The translations under genes were made by a program, and so were the position numbers. The notes under the pieces were generated by a model. That model worked only from the letters and a program-made list of their open reading frames with translations, made no database searches and was not told the DNA's origin. A stretch of 31,677 nt of DNA from JADKCL01 sp031415375 (lineage in GTDB: Bacteria > Bacteroidota > Bacteroidia > J057 > JADKCL01), in assembly GCA_031415375.1 (NCBI GenBank), contig JANORP010000194.1, positions 1 through 31,677 on the forward strand, read 5' to 3'. Shown piece after piece: positions 7,521-15,586 of the stretch. How positions within the stretch are numbered: the first letter of the stretch is position 1; every line of letters begins with the position of its first letter.

Positions 7521-9113
7521 ATGGATCTACGCACAGATTTTCTCGTTATTGGTTCCGGTGTAGCTGGGCTGTCCTTTGCACTCAAAGCAGCGTCGCTGGG
7601 CAAGGTGCTCATCATCACCAAAAAAACCAAAGAGGAGAGCAATACCAAATATGCCCAAGGCGGCATCGCCGCCGTGGTCTCCAATATGGACACCTTTGAG
7701 TCCCATGTCGCCGACACGCTCGATGCGGGGGACGGCTTGTGCAATGAGGCTGTCGTGCGCATGGTCGTGGAAAATGGCCCCAAACGCGTGCAGGAACTCA
7801 TTGATTATGGTGCCAAGTTCGACCGCCGGGAAGATGGTACGCTGAGCCTAGGCCGCGAAGGTGGCCACTCCGAGAGTCGCATCCTCCACACCAAGGACGC
7901 GACCGGCTGGGAAATCGAGCGCGCCTTGTTGGAATCGGTCACTAAGCACCCCAACATTACCATGAGCGAACACTTCTTTGCAGTGGATTTGCTCACACAG
8001 CACCACCTAGGGCGCTACCTCAACCGTGGCACGCCCGGCATCGAATGCTATGGCGTCTATGCCCTCGATGTCAAGGCTCACCAAGTCGTGCGCATTCTCG
8101 CGCGCGTGACCATGCTCGCATCCGGCGGCTGCGGCAACGTCTTTGACGCGACCACCAACCCAAGTGTGACCACTGGTGACGGCATCGCGATGGTCTATCG
8201 CGCCATGGGCCGCGTTGCCAACATGGAATTCCAGCAATTTCACCCGACCTCCCTGTACGAGCCCGGCATGCGGCCCGCCTTTTTGATCACCGAGGCCATG
8301 CGCGGCGCTGGGGCCATCTTGCGTACCCAGTACAACAAGACGGCCTTTATGGAAAAATACGACCCACGCAAGGACCTCGCCCCGCGCGACATCGTCGCGC
8401 GCGCCATCGACAACGAAATGAAACTCTCAGGCTCGGAATTTGTCTATCTCGACGCCACTCACATCGACCCCAAAGAGTTGCATGGCCACTTCCCCAACAT
8501 CATGGAGAAGTGCCTGAGCAAGGGCATCGACATCACCAAAGACATGATCCCCGTGCGCCCAGCGCAGCACTATACCTGCGGTGGCGTGCTCATCGACATG
8601 CAGGGACACACGAGCATCAACCGCCTGTATGCCCTCGGTGAGGTCACCAACTCGGGTCTGCATGGTGCCAACCGTCTCGCCAGCAATTCCTTGCTGGAAG
8701 GCATTGTCTATGCCCACAACATTTTTGAGGCCGTGAAAGGCAACTGGGCGCAACACGAATTCCAAGAAGCCATCCCTGAATGGAATGAGCAAGGTGTAGA
8801 GCGTACCGAAGAGTGGGTGCTCATCTCCCACAACTTCCGCGAGGTGCAGTCGCTCATGACCAACTTTGTCGGCATCGTGCGCAGCAACCTGCGCCTAGAG
8901 CGCGCCGAGCGCCGCATCAAACTCATCTTTGAGGAAACAGAAGAGTTTTACCGCCAGACCAAAGTCTCCCCCGAGCTATGTGAATTGCGCAACATCATCA
9001 CCTGTGCCTACCTCACGATCAAGTGTGCCAAGATCCGCAAGGAAAGCCGAGGCTTGCATTTCACCACCGATTACCCCGAGAAATTGGCCCAGCCCTACGA
9101 TACGGTTCTGTAA
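7521..9113 (+). CDS. nadB: L-aspartate oxidase
   Basis: This 530-residue flavoenzyme oxidises L-aspartate to iminoaspartate, the first step of de novo NAD synthesis. The N-terminal FAD Rossmann motif is VIGSGVAGLSFALKAA (residues 9-24). Downstream family motifs are KYAQGGIAAV, the NadB-typical GGHSESRILHTKDATG, EFQQFHPTSLY, RPAQHYTCGGV and the FAD-binding end NSGLHGANRLASNSLLEG. The length is normal. The start at 7521 is preferred because the residues before it (encoded from 7479) have no NadB counterpart and overlap the promoter. No nadA or nadC is in the window. The convergent neighbour is separated by a bidirectional terminator. Succinate dehydrogenase/fumarate reductase subunits share the fold, but the motif set and length fit NadB. 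Confidence 0.96.
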   Translation: MDLRTDFLVIGSGVAGLSFALKAASLGKVLIITKKTKEESNTKYAQGGIAAVVSNMDTFESHVADTLDAGDGLCNEAVVRMVVENGPKRVQELIDYGAKFDRREDGTLSLGREGGHSESRILHTKDATGWEIERALLESVTKHPNITMSEHFFAVDLLTQHHLGRYLNRGTPGIECYGVYALDVKAHQVVRILARVTMLASGGCGNVFDATTNPSVTTGDGIAMVYRAMGRVANMEFQQFHPTSLYEPGMRPAFLITEAMRGAGAILRTQYNKTAFMEKYDPRKDLAPRDIVARAIDNEMKLSGSEFVYLDATHIDPKELHGHFPNIMEKCLSKGIDITKDMIPVRPAQHYTCGGVLIDMQGHTSINRLYALGEVTNSGLHGANRLASNSLLEGIVYAHNIFEAVKGNWAQHEFQEAIPEWNEQGVERTEEWVLISHNFREVQSLMTNFVGIVRSNLRLERAERRIKLIFEETEEFYRQTKVSPELCELRNIITCAYLTIKCAKIRKESRGLHFTTDYPEKLAQPYDTVL

Positions 9114-9138
9114 GCCCTGCATCCGATGCACCGCAACA

Positions 9139-9173
9139 AAAACCCCCTGCATGTCGTCCATGCAGGGGGTTTT
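9139..9173. terminator. Bidirectional intrinsic terminator between nadB and the T9SS protein gene
   Basis: A perfect 14-bp stem (AAAACCCCCTGCAT / ATGCAGGGGGTTTT) encloses a 7-nt loop. The ends give a T-run after the GC-rich stem on either strand, so it can end both nadB (+) and the convergent T9SS gene (-), whose stop is at 9197. Confidence 0.9.
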
Positions 9174-9196
9174 GTCTTTGGGAAACGGCGTGACGA

Positions 9197-12100
9197 TCAA
9201 TCCACCACGATCTTCCGGGCGACTTTCTGACCTTCAGAGATCACCTGAAGCAGATAGGTGCCCTTGGACAATGCGCTCAAGTCAAGCGTCTTGCTCCATT
9301 CCCCATAAGCCAGATCGCCCGTGTGGCTCCACACCTGCTTGCCCACAAGGTCATAGATACTGAGTGCGACGTTGCGGTCACGTTCCAGATCCAATGCCAC
9401 TGTGAAGCGACCATCGTTGGGATTGGGATAGACCGTGAGGCCAAAATCTGTGAGGCCAGCCTGCGCGGTCCCTACAAAAATGAAGGGATACACTGTCGAG
9501 ATCGCATCGCAGCCAAAGGCATTGGTCACCATGACCGTGTAGTTGCCGTTTTGGGTGCCCGTGAATGTGCTGGCATTGGCACCGGGGATCGGCGTGCCAT
9601 TGAGGAACCATTGGTAGGTGGCCAATCCACTGGCAGTGCTCAAGGTGTTGCCGGTTTGGGTGATGACGGGCACGACGGGCAATGCGCCCACAACGACCAG
9701 CATCGAGGTGGCGGCTTGGCAACCATTGGCATCGGTCGCTGTGACGCCATAGGTGGTATTGCTGGCTGGCGAAACATTGATGCTCGGCCCAGAGAAGAAG
9801 GTATCCCAGAAATAGGTCGCCCCGCCAGAAGCTGTCAAGGTGATCGTGTCACCCACACACATCGAGTCTGGCCCGGTGATCGCTGGCGTCGGTAGTGCGT
9901 TCACGACCACGGCTATGCTCGTAGCGTTGGTGCAACCATTGAGGTCGGTACCTGTGACCGTGTAGGTCGTCGAGCTACCGGGCATCACCGAAATGAGCGC
10001 CGTGAGGTCGCCCGTGCTCCAGACATAGTTGCTGGCACCCGTGCCGAGCAGCAGGGTCGAGTCCTCTGCGCAGAGCGTGTCACTGCCCGTGATGGTGATC
10101 GTGGGCAATGCATTCACAAAAACAACCTGGGAGGCACTTGCGGCGCAAGCATTGTTGTCGGTGACGGTGACGACATAGGTCGTCGCCACGCTGGGTGAGA
10201 CGTCGATGAGGGCTGTGAGATTGCCTGTGCTCCAGCTGTAGCCAGTGCCGCCGCTCGCGAGGAGCGCCGTCGTATCGCCGTCACAAATCGTGTCGATCCC
10301 TGTGATCGTCACGATCGGCAAGGCATTCACGACGATCTGCACAGAGTCGGTGGCCAGGCAACCGAAAGTGTTGATGCCCATCACATCGTAATATGTGGTG
10401 AGGCTAGGATTCAATGCAACCAGTGCGGTCGTGGGGCCATGTCCCCAAGCATAGGCCTGCGCCCCCAATACCAGCACCTGCGTCGTGTCGCCTGCACAAA
10501 TGGTGTCGGTGCCGCTGAAACTCAAGATCGGCAAGGGATTGACGACGACATTGACTGTGCGGTTGTTTTGACAAGTATTGGCGTCGGTGACAGTGACGAC
10601 ATAGCTGGTATTGGCGGCAGGGAACACCGTGTTGCCTGCCGTGGCAGGCCCATTGCTCCACACATAGCCGGTGCCACCTGCTGCGGTGAGCGTCGTCGTG
10701 TCGCCCACACACAAGACCGAGTCGCCACTGATGACCACCGTAGGAAGCTGATTCACTGTCACAGTCCTCACTTCGGTGTCGATGCAGTTGAAAGTGTTGG
10801 TGGCAGTCACCGTATAGGTCGTCGTTGCAATCGGCGAAACCGTGTTGGCGGCGATGACGGGTCCATTGCTCCAGACATAAGAGATGCCACCACCTGCGGT
10901 GAGCGTGGTGGTTTGGCCCCTGCAGATCGTACTCGTGCCCGTGATGGTCGCCACTGGCAGCGGATTCACGACGACCTGTACGGTCGATGTCCCTGTGCAG
11001 CCGACAGCATTGGTGCCTGTGCAAGCATAAGTGGTCGTGGAGCCTGGCGTTGCAGTCACGTTGCTCCCTGTCGTTGCCGACAAGCCCAGCGCTGGGCTCC
11101 ATGCAGAGCTATTTGCACCAGCGGCGACGAGTGGTGTAGATGCACCTTGACAACGCTGGATGGGTCCTGAAGGAGTGATCCCAACCACGACCTGTGCTGG
11201 ATTGGTGAGGGTCGTGCTTACCGTGGTAGTCGCACTACCGCCGTCGATCACCGTGACCGTGTAGCTGCCCGCTCCGATGCTCGCAATATCCTGGGTTACA
11301 GGGCCATTGCTCCAGGTATATCCATAGCCTGTGCCAGAGCTGAAGCAACCCCAATTGGTCTGTGGCACAGTGCCATAAGCCGAGCCATTCACGCGGCTAC
11401 CATGGCGGCCATTGCCAGTGCGGTCAAAGAGAAAACTGCCCGAGCCCTCGTTCATGCTGTAATAGGCAACCAAGTTGGCCCAGTTGGGGTGGGAGGCATT
11501 CACGCTCATGCAGCCCGAATAATTGGCAGTAATCGTGGCCAATGGCAGGGGCGTATTCCAGATGCGCAATTCATCAACCTGCCCGTCAAAGTGCTGGGAG
11601 GCAATCAAGTTGCCCGCGTTGCTGTCCCACTCTTGGCCGATGGTGAAAAGCTCTCCAGCAATGGGGATCCAGCCAGCATTGGTCGAGGTGGTCTTGCGCA
11701 ACACGCCATTGATATACATGTTCATTACATTCCCAGCCGACACCGTCACGACCACATGGTACCAAAATCCGCGGGGAGACGTTCCATTCTGAAATTGATT
11801 GCCGACATTTTCATCGAAATAGACAAACTGCTGAAAATCAGGATTGTAGCCGACAAAAAATCGATTGTAGGTTCCCACCTGATTGTTGAATGCAGCGTAT
11901 AGCCCATCCCCTGTGAGCCATGTGGAGCGCGGCTTGACCCAAGCCTCAACGGTGATGCCGCTGGTATATCCTGCAGCCGCAACCGAATTGGCTGTGCTAT
12001 AGTCGGAAATCGCACGGTTGTTGTCGAGGCAGATGTTTTGGTGACCGCCGGCAGGTGTCAAGTTGGCGGAGCCGTTGGTACCATTGAAACAGACAGGATT

Positions 12101-12469
12101 GGTGGGCACGATACTGCCCGCAAGTGTCGGGCTCACCATCACCAAGGTGATGGCGGTATCGGTGCAGGTGCCATTGGTGTTGATGAGGCGAATCGTGCGT
12201 AGTCCCGGTACACTGAATGTGTAATTGGGACTTGCGACCGTGGAAAATAGGGTTCCATTGTCTGACCATGCATTGCCTACAATCGCTCCCGTACTGGTGT
12301 TGGTAAATGTCACGGATTGACCTTGATTTACATACACCGAGGAAGCTGTAAAAGCAGCATTGATCGGACATTGGGCGCTCAGGTCACTGAAACCTAGGGA
12401 AAGTACAAGCAAAAGCAGCAAGCCGCCAAGTGAGCGGCCAAATGGCAGAGAAAATGTTCTTGTCATCAT
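9197..12469 (-). CDS. T9SS-exported multidomain protein: PKD, LamG and tandem Ig-like repeats, type A sorting domain
   Basis: The 1090-residue protein has a signal peptide (LGGLLLLLVLSLGF, cleavage near SAQ at 31-33). A PKD-like domain follows at about 35-115, then a LamG/concanavalin-type domain at about 145-330 (GITVEAWVKP, DGQVDELRIWNTPL, LVAYYSMNEGSG). A SprB-like segment comes next (YTWSNGPVTQDI...GSYTVTVIDG). Seven tandem modules of about 75-80 residues follow, with a recurring pattern I-x-G-x-D-x-x-C-x-G-D-T-T ... Y-x-W-S-x-G ... T-T-Y-x-V-T-x-T-D-x-x-x-C. The C-terminal ~80 residues are a type A T9SS sorting domain (VYPNPNDGRF ... SIYDLVGKQVW ... GTYLLQVISEGQKVARKIVV). It is probably surface-attached or secreted, with a carbohydrate- or adhesion-related role. 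Two adjacent ATGs (12469, 12466) could serve as start. Confidence 0.93.
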   Translation of the reverse strand: MMTRTFSLPFGRSLGGLLLLLVLSLGFSDLSAQCPINAAFTASSVYVNQGQSVTFTNTSTGAIVGNAWSDNGTLFSTVASPNYTFSVPGLRTIRLINTNGTCTDTAITLVMVSPTLAGSIVPTNPVCFNGTNGSANLTPAGGHQNICLDNNRAISDYSTANSVAAAGYTSGITVEAWVKPRSTWLTGDGLYAAFNNQVGTYNRFFVGYNPDFQQFVYFDENVGNQFQNGTSPRGFWYHVVVTVSAGNVMNMYINGVLRKTTSTNAGWIPIAGELFTIGQEWDSNAGNLIASQHFDGQVDELRIWNTPLPLATITANYSGCMSVNASHPNWANLVAYYSMNEGSGSFLFDRTGNGRHGSRVNGSAYGTVPQTNWGCFSSGTGYGYTWSNGPVTQDIASIGAGSYTVTVIDGGSATTTVSTTLTNPAQVVVGITPSGPIQRCQGASTPLVAAGANSSAWSPALGLSATTGSNVTATPGSTTTYACTGTNAVGCTGTSTVQVVVNPLPVATITGTSTICRGQTTTLTAGGGISYVWSNGPVIAANTVSPIATTTYTVTATNTFNCIDTEVRTVTVNQLPTVVISGDSVLCVGDTTTLTAAGGTGYVWSNGPATAGNTVFPAANTSYVVTVTDANTCQNNRTVNVVVNPLPILSFSGTDTICAGDTTQVLVLGAQAYAWGHGPTTALVALNPSLTTYYDVMGINTFGCLATDSVQIVVNALPIVTITGIDTICDGDTTALLASGGTGYSWSTGNLTALIDVSPSVATTYVVTVTDNNACAASASQVVFVNALPTITITGSDTLCAEDSTLLLGTGASNYVWSTGDLTALISVMPGSSTTYTVTGTDLNGCTNATSIAVVVNALPTPAITGPDSMCVGDTITLTASGGATYFWDTFFSGPSINVSPASNTTYGVTATDANGCQAATSMLVVVGALPVVPVITQTGNTLSTASGLATYQWFLNGTPIPGANASTFTGTQNGNYTVMVTNAFGCDAISTVYPFIFVGTAQAGLTDFGLTVYPNPNDGRFTVALDLERDRNVALSIYDLVGKQVWSHTGDLAYGEWSKTLDLSALSKGTYLLQVISEGQKVARKIVVD

Positions 12470-12636
12470 GAAAGTCGTTTAATTTCCGAAAAGGTGCGAA
12501 TCCTGAGAAAATGGATCGCTTCAGAGGGCATCTAGCCAATTCCGTTCCAAGTTTTCCAATACCAATACTTTCGCTGAGAATCGAATTTCCTACCCTCTTT
12601 GAGGTAAATATAAAAATTCCGTGACAATTTGGCGCA

Positions 12637-12644
12637 TAAGTTTG
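12637..12644 (+). promoter_or_regulatory. -7 promoter element candidate for the SDR gene
   Basis: TAAGTTTG matches TAnnTTTG exactly. A TTC at 12617-12619 is the best, weak, -33 candidate (17-nt spacing). The predicted leader to the ATG at 12716 is about 65 nt. The site lies inside the upstream in-frame extension from 12629, which argues against starting the protein there. Confidence 0.4.
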
Positions 12645-12715
12645 ACAGCCACAGCGGCATTCATCGACCAATCCCTTTTGGGGCTGGTCAAACGGGATCA
12701 AAAACAGGACGAGAT

Positions 12716-13507
12716 ATGGATCTAAATCTTCAAGGAAAACAAGCGATGGTCTGCGGCAGCACCCAAGGGATCGGGCGTGCCTCGGCTGCGGAACTGGCTA
12801 GCATGGGCGCGCAGGTGATCTTGGTCGCCCGCGACGAAGCCAAACTCAAAGCGGTCTGTGCCGACCTCTCCTGCCCAGCAGGCCAAACCCATCGCTACCT
12901 CGTGGCCGATTTCAGCCGGCCAGCGCAGCTGCGCGATGCGCTCGACGCATTCACCCAGCTACATCCAGAACCGATCCACATCCTCGTCAACAATACTGGT
13001 GGCCCTCCCGGAGGGGCGACCTTCTCAGCCGACATCGAGGAATTTCGGGCCGCCTTCAACCAACACCTGGTTTGCAATCATTTGCTCGTGCAGACCTGCC
13101 TTGAAGGCATGAAGGCAGCCGGTTTTGGCCGCATCATCAATGTGATCAGCACTTCGGTGAAGCAGCCACTCGACGGCCTCGGTGTCTCCAACACGATCAG
13201 AGGCGCCGTCGCCAACTGGGCCAAGAGTCTCGCCAATGAGCTCGGCAGCTTCGGCATCACCGTGAACAATGTCTTGCCAGGTGCCACGGAAACCGAGCGT
13301 CTCCAAGCAATCTTGGACGCCAAAGTCCAAAAGACAGGCATCACAGCCGCAGAAGCCGCAGGTCAGATGTTGGCCGCAATCCCCGCCAAGCGCTTTGCCC
13401 GGCCAGAGGAAATCGCATTCGCCATCGCCTTTCTCGCCTCTCCATCGGCCAGCTACATCAATGGTGTGAACCTGCCCGTGGACGGCGGTCGCACAAAAAG
13501 CCTCTAA
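12716..13507 (+). CDS. SDR-family oxidoreductase-like protein with altered catalytic residues
   Basis: The product has 263 residues. The Rossmann glycine motif CGSTQGIGRA (about residues 13-22) and the LVNNTGG motif (NNAG equivalent) identify the classical short-chain dehydrogenase/reductase fold, as do IINVIST and the C-terminal PEEIAFAIAFLAS and NGVNLPVDGG. In place of the usual Tyr-x3-Lys active site, the aligned segment reads SNTIRGAVANWAKSLA, so Tyr becomes Ser and Lys becomes Arg. A BKR-like SDR subgroup lacking the perfect tetrad is known, and this fits it. NAD(P) binding is likely; standard dehydrogenase activity is doubtful. AGGACGAGAT sits just before the ATG at 12716. It is transcribed alone or with the lipoprotein gene 60 bp downstream. 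Confidence 0.9.
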   Translation: MDLNLQGKQAMVCGSTQGIGRASAAELASMGAQVILVARDEAKLKAVCADLSCPAGQTHRYLVADFSRPAQLRDALDAFTQLHPEPIHILVNNTGGPPGGATFSADIEEFRAAFNQHLVCNHLLVQTCLEGMKAAGFGRIINVISTSVKQPLDGLGVSNTIRGAVANWAKSLANELGSFGITVNNVLPGATETERLQAILDAKVQKTGITAAEAAGQMLAAIPAKRFARPEEIAFAIAFLASPSASYINGVNLPVDGGRTKSL

Positions 13508-13530
13508 GGCAAGCGATGTGATCGATCAGT

Positions 13531-13538
13531 TAGATTTG
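13531..13538 (+). promoter_or_regulatory. -7 promoter element candidate for the small lipoprotein gene
   Basis: TAGATTTG matches TAnnTTTG exactly, 29 nt before the ATG at 13568. No good TTG box is found about 20 nt upstream, so confidence is limited. Confidence 0.3.
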
Positions 13539-13567
13539 CCTATCGTGAAATTCCTTAAATTGCTGCC

Positions 13568-14065
13568 ATGAAGCGCAAATTGCCTCACTACATCTTGCTT
13601 GTGGCCTTGCTGGCGACCGTGTATTTATCTGGATGTGGTCTCCCTAGCCCCGCCACAGAGATCTTGAACCCTGTAAAGCCAGCCAGCATGTTTGTGGAGT
13701 ATGAAGGCCATTTCTGCGATGCATCAGGCAAGGACAAGTTTGCCGTCGGCTACTTTGGCACCGACCCCCTCGATACCTTGGTCTATATCTACATCGTCTG
13801 CCACCAAAAGGATACCGTCTATGAAGCGGCCTACCCTGGCAAATGGTTCTTGGAGAATGCTGATGCTGGTACGGACTCTGCCAATGTCGCCCATGTGCAT
13901 TCAAAGATGCGCGCCTTGGCCGAGGGCAAATTGATGCCTCCCTTAGATTCATTTGAAGTGGCCATCGCTGGCTCGCAGCCTTTGTTTGGCATCGACCTAC
14001 CCGGCCACTTGCAGTCGGTATTGTATTACTCGCAGGCCGACCACAAGGTACACGAGCTGTACTAG
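13568..14065 (+). CDS. Hypothetical lipoprotein (165 aa)
   Basis: The ATG at 13568 gives a basic n-region (MKRK), a hydrophobic stretch and a lipobox ending at Cys23 (YLSGC), so the product is probably an anchored lipoprotein. The mature part starts a beta-rich domain (FVEYEGHFCDASGKDKFAVGYF ... YIYIVCHQKDTVYEAAYPGKWF) that I do not recognise. Two cysteines (CDAS and IVCH) might pair. A short inverted repeat (CGAGCT/AGCTCG, 14053-14069) spans the stop codon but has no T-run. The ALDH gene begins 72 bp downstream and may share a transcript. Confidence 0.8.
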   Translation: MKRKLPHYILLVALLATVYLSGCGLPSPATEILNPVKPASMFVEYEGHFCDASGKDKFAVGYFGTDPLDTLVYIYIVCHQKDTVYEAAYPGKWFLENADAGTDSANVAHVHSKMRALAEGKLMPPLDSFEVAIAGSQPLFGIDLPGHLQSVLYYSQADHKVHELY

Positions 14066-14137
14066 CTCGCGTGACTGTGGATCTAGGCGTTTAGGATACA
14101 TGGGCGCTATATTCAGCACCCTAGATGAAGGTAAAAT

Positions 14138-15583
14138 ATGAAAAAGCTGCAAAATTATATTGGTGGAGAACTCGTCGATGCCTTTGGAGGCCTCTGGATC
14201 GACAATGTCGAGCCTGCGACGGGGCAAGTCTATGCACTGATCCCCGATTCAGATGACCGGGATGTGGCGATGGCCGTAGAGGCAGCTACCGAGGCATTTC
14301 CCGCATGGTCGCGCATGAGCATCGATGCGCGCTCGGCAATCTTGCACCGCATCGCCGACCTCATCGATGCACGTGTCGAGGAATTTGCGGTTGCAGAAAC
14401 CATCGACAATGGCAAGCCCATCTCGCTGTCGCGCGACATGGACATTCCACGCGGCTCCGCCAATTTTCGCTACTTCGCCCAAGCCATCACACAGTTTCAC
14501 TCAGAAACCTACGACATGGGCGACCGTGGCTTCAACTACACGCTGCGCCGCCCGCTGGGCGTCGCCGGCTGCATATCTCCTTGGAATCTGCCCCTGTACC
14601 TTTTCAGTTGGAAGATTGCCCCTGCCCTGGCCGCTGGCAATACCGTGGTCGCCAAGCCATCTGAGATCACGCCCATGACCGCCTACCTGCTCTCGCAGGT
14701 GTGCATGGACGCGGGCCTACCTGCGGGCGTGCTCAACATTGTACACGGCTATGGGCACAAGACGGGCGCAGCCATCGTGGCGCACCCGCATGTTCCCATG
14801 ATTTCATTTACGGGCGGCACTGTGACGGGCAAGCGCATCTCAGAAGTCGCTGCGCCCATGTTCAAGAAACTCTCGCTCGAGCTCGGCGGCAAAAATCCCA
14901 ACATCATCTTTGCAGACTGCGACTACGAGGCGACGCTGGCGACCAGCGTGCGTTCGTCATTTGCCAACCAAGGTCAAATCTGCCTTTGCGGGTCGCGCAT
15001 TTATGTGGAGCGATCGCTTTACGATCGCTTTGTCAGCGATTTTGTGGCGCGTGTGCAAGCCCTTAAGATCGGCGATCCCCTCGATGACAGCACCGAAATC
15101 GGTGCCATCGTCTCTCGGGATCAATTTGAAAAAGACCTCTCCTACATCCAACTTGCCGTGGACGAAGGCGGCACCATCCTCTGTGGCGGCCGACCAGCAC
15201 CAGCCCCCAACATCCGCTGCAAGGACGGCTGGTTTTTGGAGCCAACCGTCATCGTGGGGCTTGCACCGACCTGCCGCACCAACCAAGAAGAAATCTTTGG
15301 TCCAGTCGTGACGATCTGGCCCTTTGACACCGAGGAGGAAGCGATCACCTTTGCCAATGGCACCACCTATGGTTTGGCCGCCTCGCTACATACGAGCGAC
15401 CTCAAGCGTGCACACCGTGTCGCAGCCGCGCTCGAAACGGGCATCGTCTGGGTCAACAGTTGGCTGGTGCGCGACCTGCGCACGCCTTTTGGTGGCATGA
15501 AAGCATCTGGCATAGGCCGCGAAGGCGGCATGGAAGCCCTGCATTTTTTCACCGAGACCAAAAACGTCTTTATTGCGCTGTGA
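14138..15583 (+). CDS. NAD-dependent aldehyde dehydrogenase, 2-aminomuconate semialdehyde dehydrogenase-like
   Basis: This 481-residue protein is a full-length ALDH. It shows SPWNLP with Asn150 (oxyanion/substrate), KPSEITPMTA (cofactor), FTGGTVTGKRI (NAD loop), LELGGKNP with general base Glu248, and NQGQICLCGSRI with nucleophile Cys282. Near the end are EEIFGPVVT and the signature WLVRDLRTPFGGMKASGIGREGG. The KKLSLELGGKNPNIIF and SSFANQGQICLCGSR blocks and the WLVRDLR segment are closest, from memory, to ALDH8A1 and bacterial 2-aminomuconic/2-hydroxymuconic semialdehyde dehydrogenases. These act in tryptophan-kynurenine or aromatic catabolism. The substrate is inferred, and no other pathway gene is adjacent. 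The next gene starts 3 nt after the stop. Confidence 0.9.
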   Translation: MKKLQNYIGGELVDAFGGLWIDNVEPATGQVYALIPDSDDRDVAMAVEAATEAFPAWSRMSIDARSAILHRIADLIDARVEEFAVAETIDNGKPISLSRDMDIPRGSANFRYFAQAITQFHSETYDMGDRGFNYTLRRPLGVAGCISPWNLPLYLFSWKIAPALAAGNTVVAKPSEITPMTAYLLSQVCMDAGLPAGVLNIVHGYGHKTGAAIVAHPHVPMISFTGGTVTGKRISEVAAPMFKKLSLELGGKNPNIIFADCDYEATLATSVRSSFANQGQICLCGSRIYVERSLYDRFVSDFVARVQALKIGDPLDDSTEIGAIVSRDQFEKDLSYIQLAVDEGGTILCGGRPAPAPNIRCKDGWFLEPTVIVGLAPTCRTNQEEIFGPVVTIWPFDTEEEAITFANGTTYGLAASLHTSDLKRAHRVAAALETGIVWVNSWLVRDLRTPFGGMKASGIGREGGMEALHFFTETKNVFIAL

Positions 15584-15586
15584 CCC

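Noticed and set aside
10439..11170. Plus-strand open frame within the T9SS adhesin-like gene
   Set aside because: It arises from the repetitive coding sequence on the other strand and has no start context or motifs.
14053..14069. Hairpin over the stop of the small lipoprotein gene as a terminator
   Set aside because: The stem is only 6 bp, it overlaps the stop codon, and no T-run follows.
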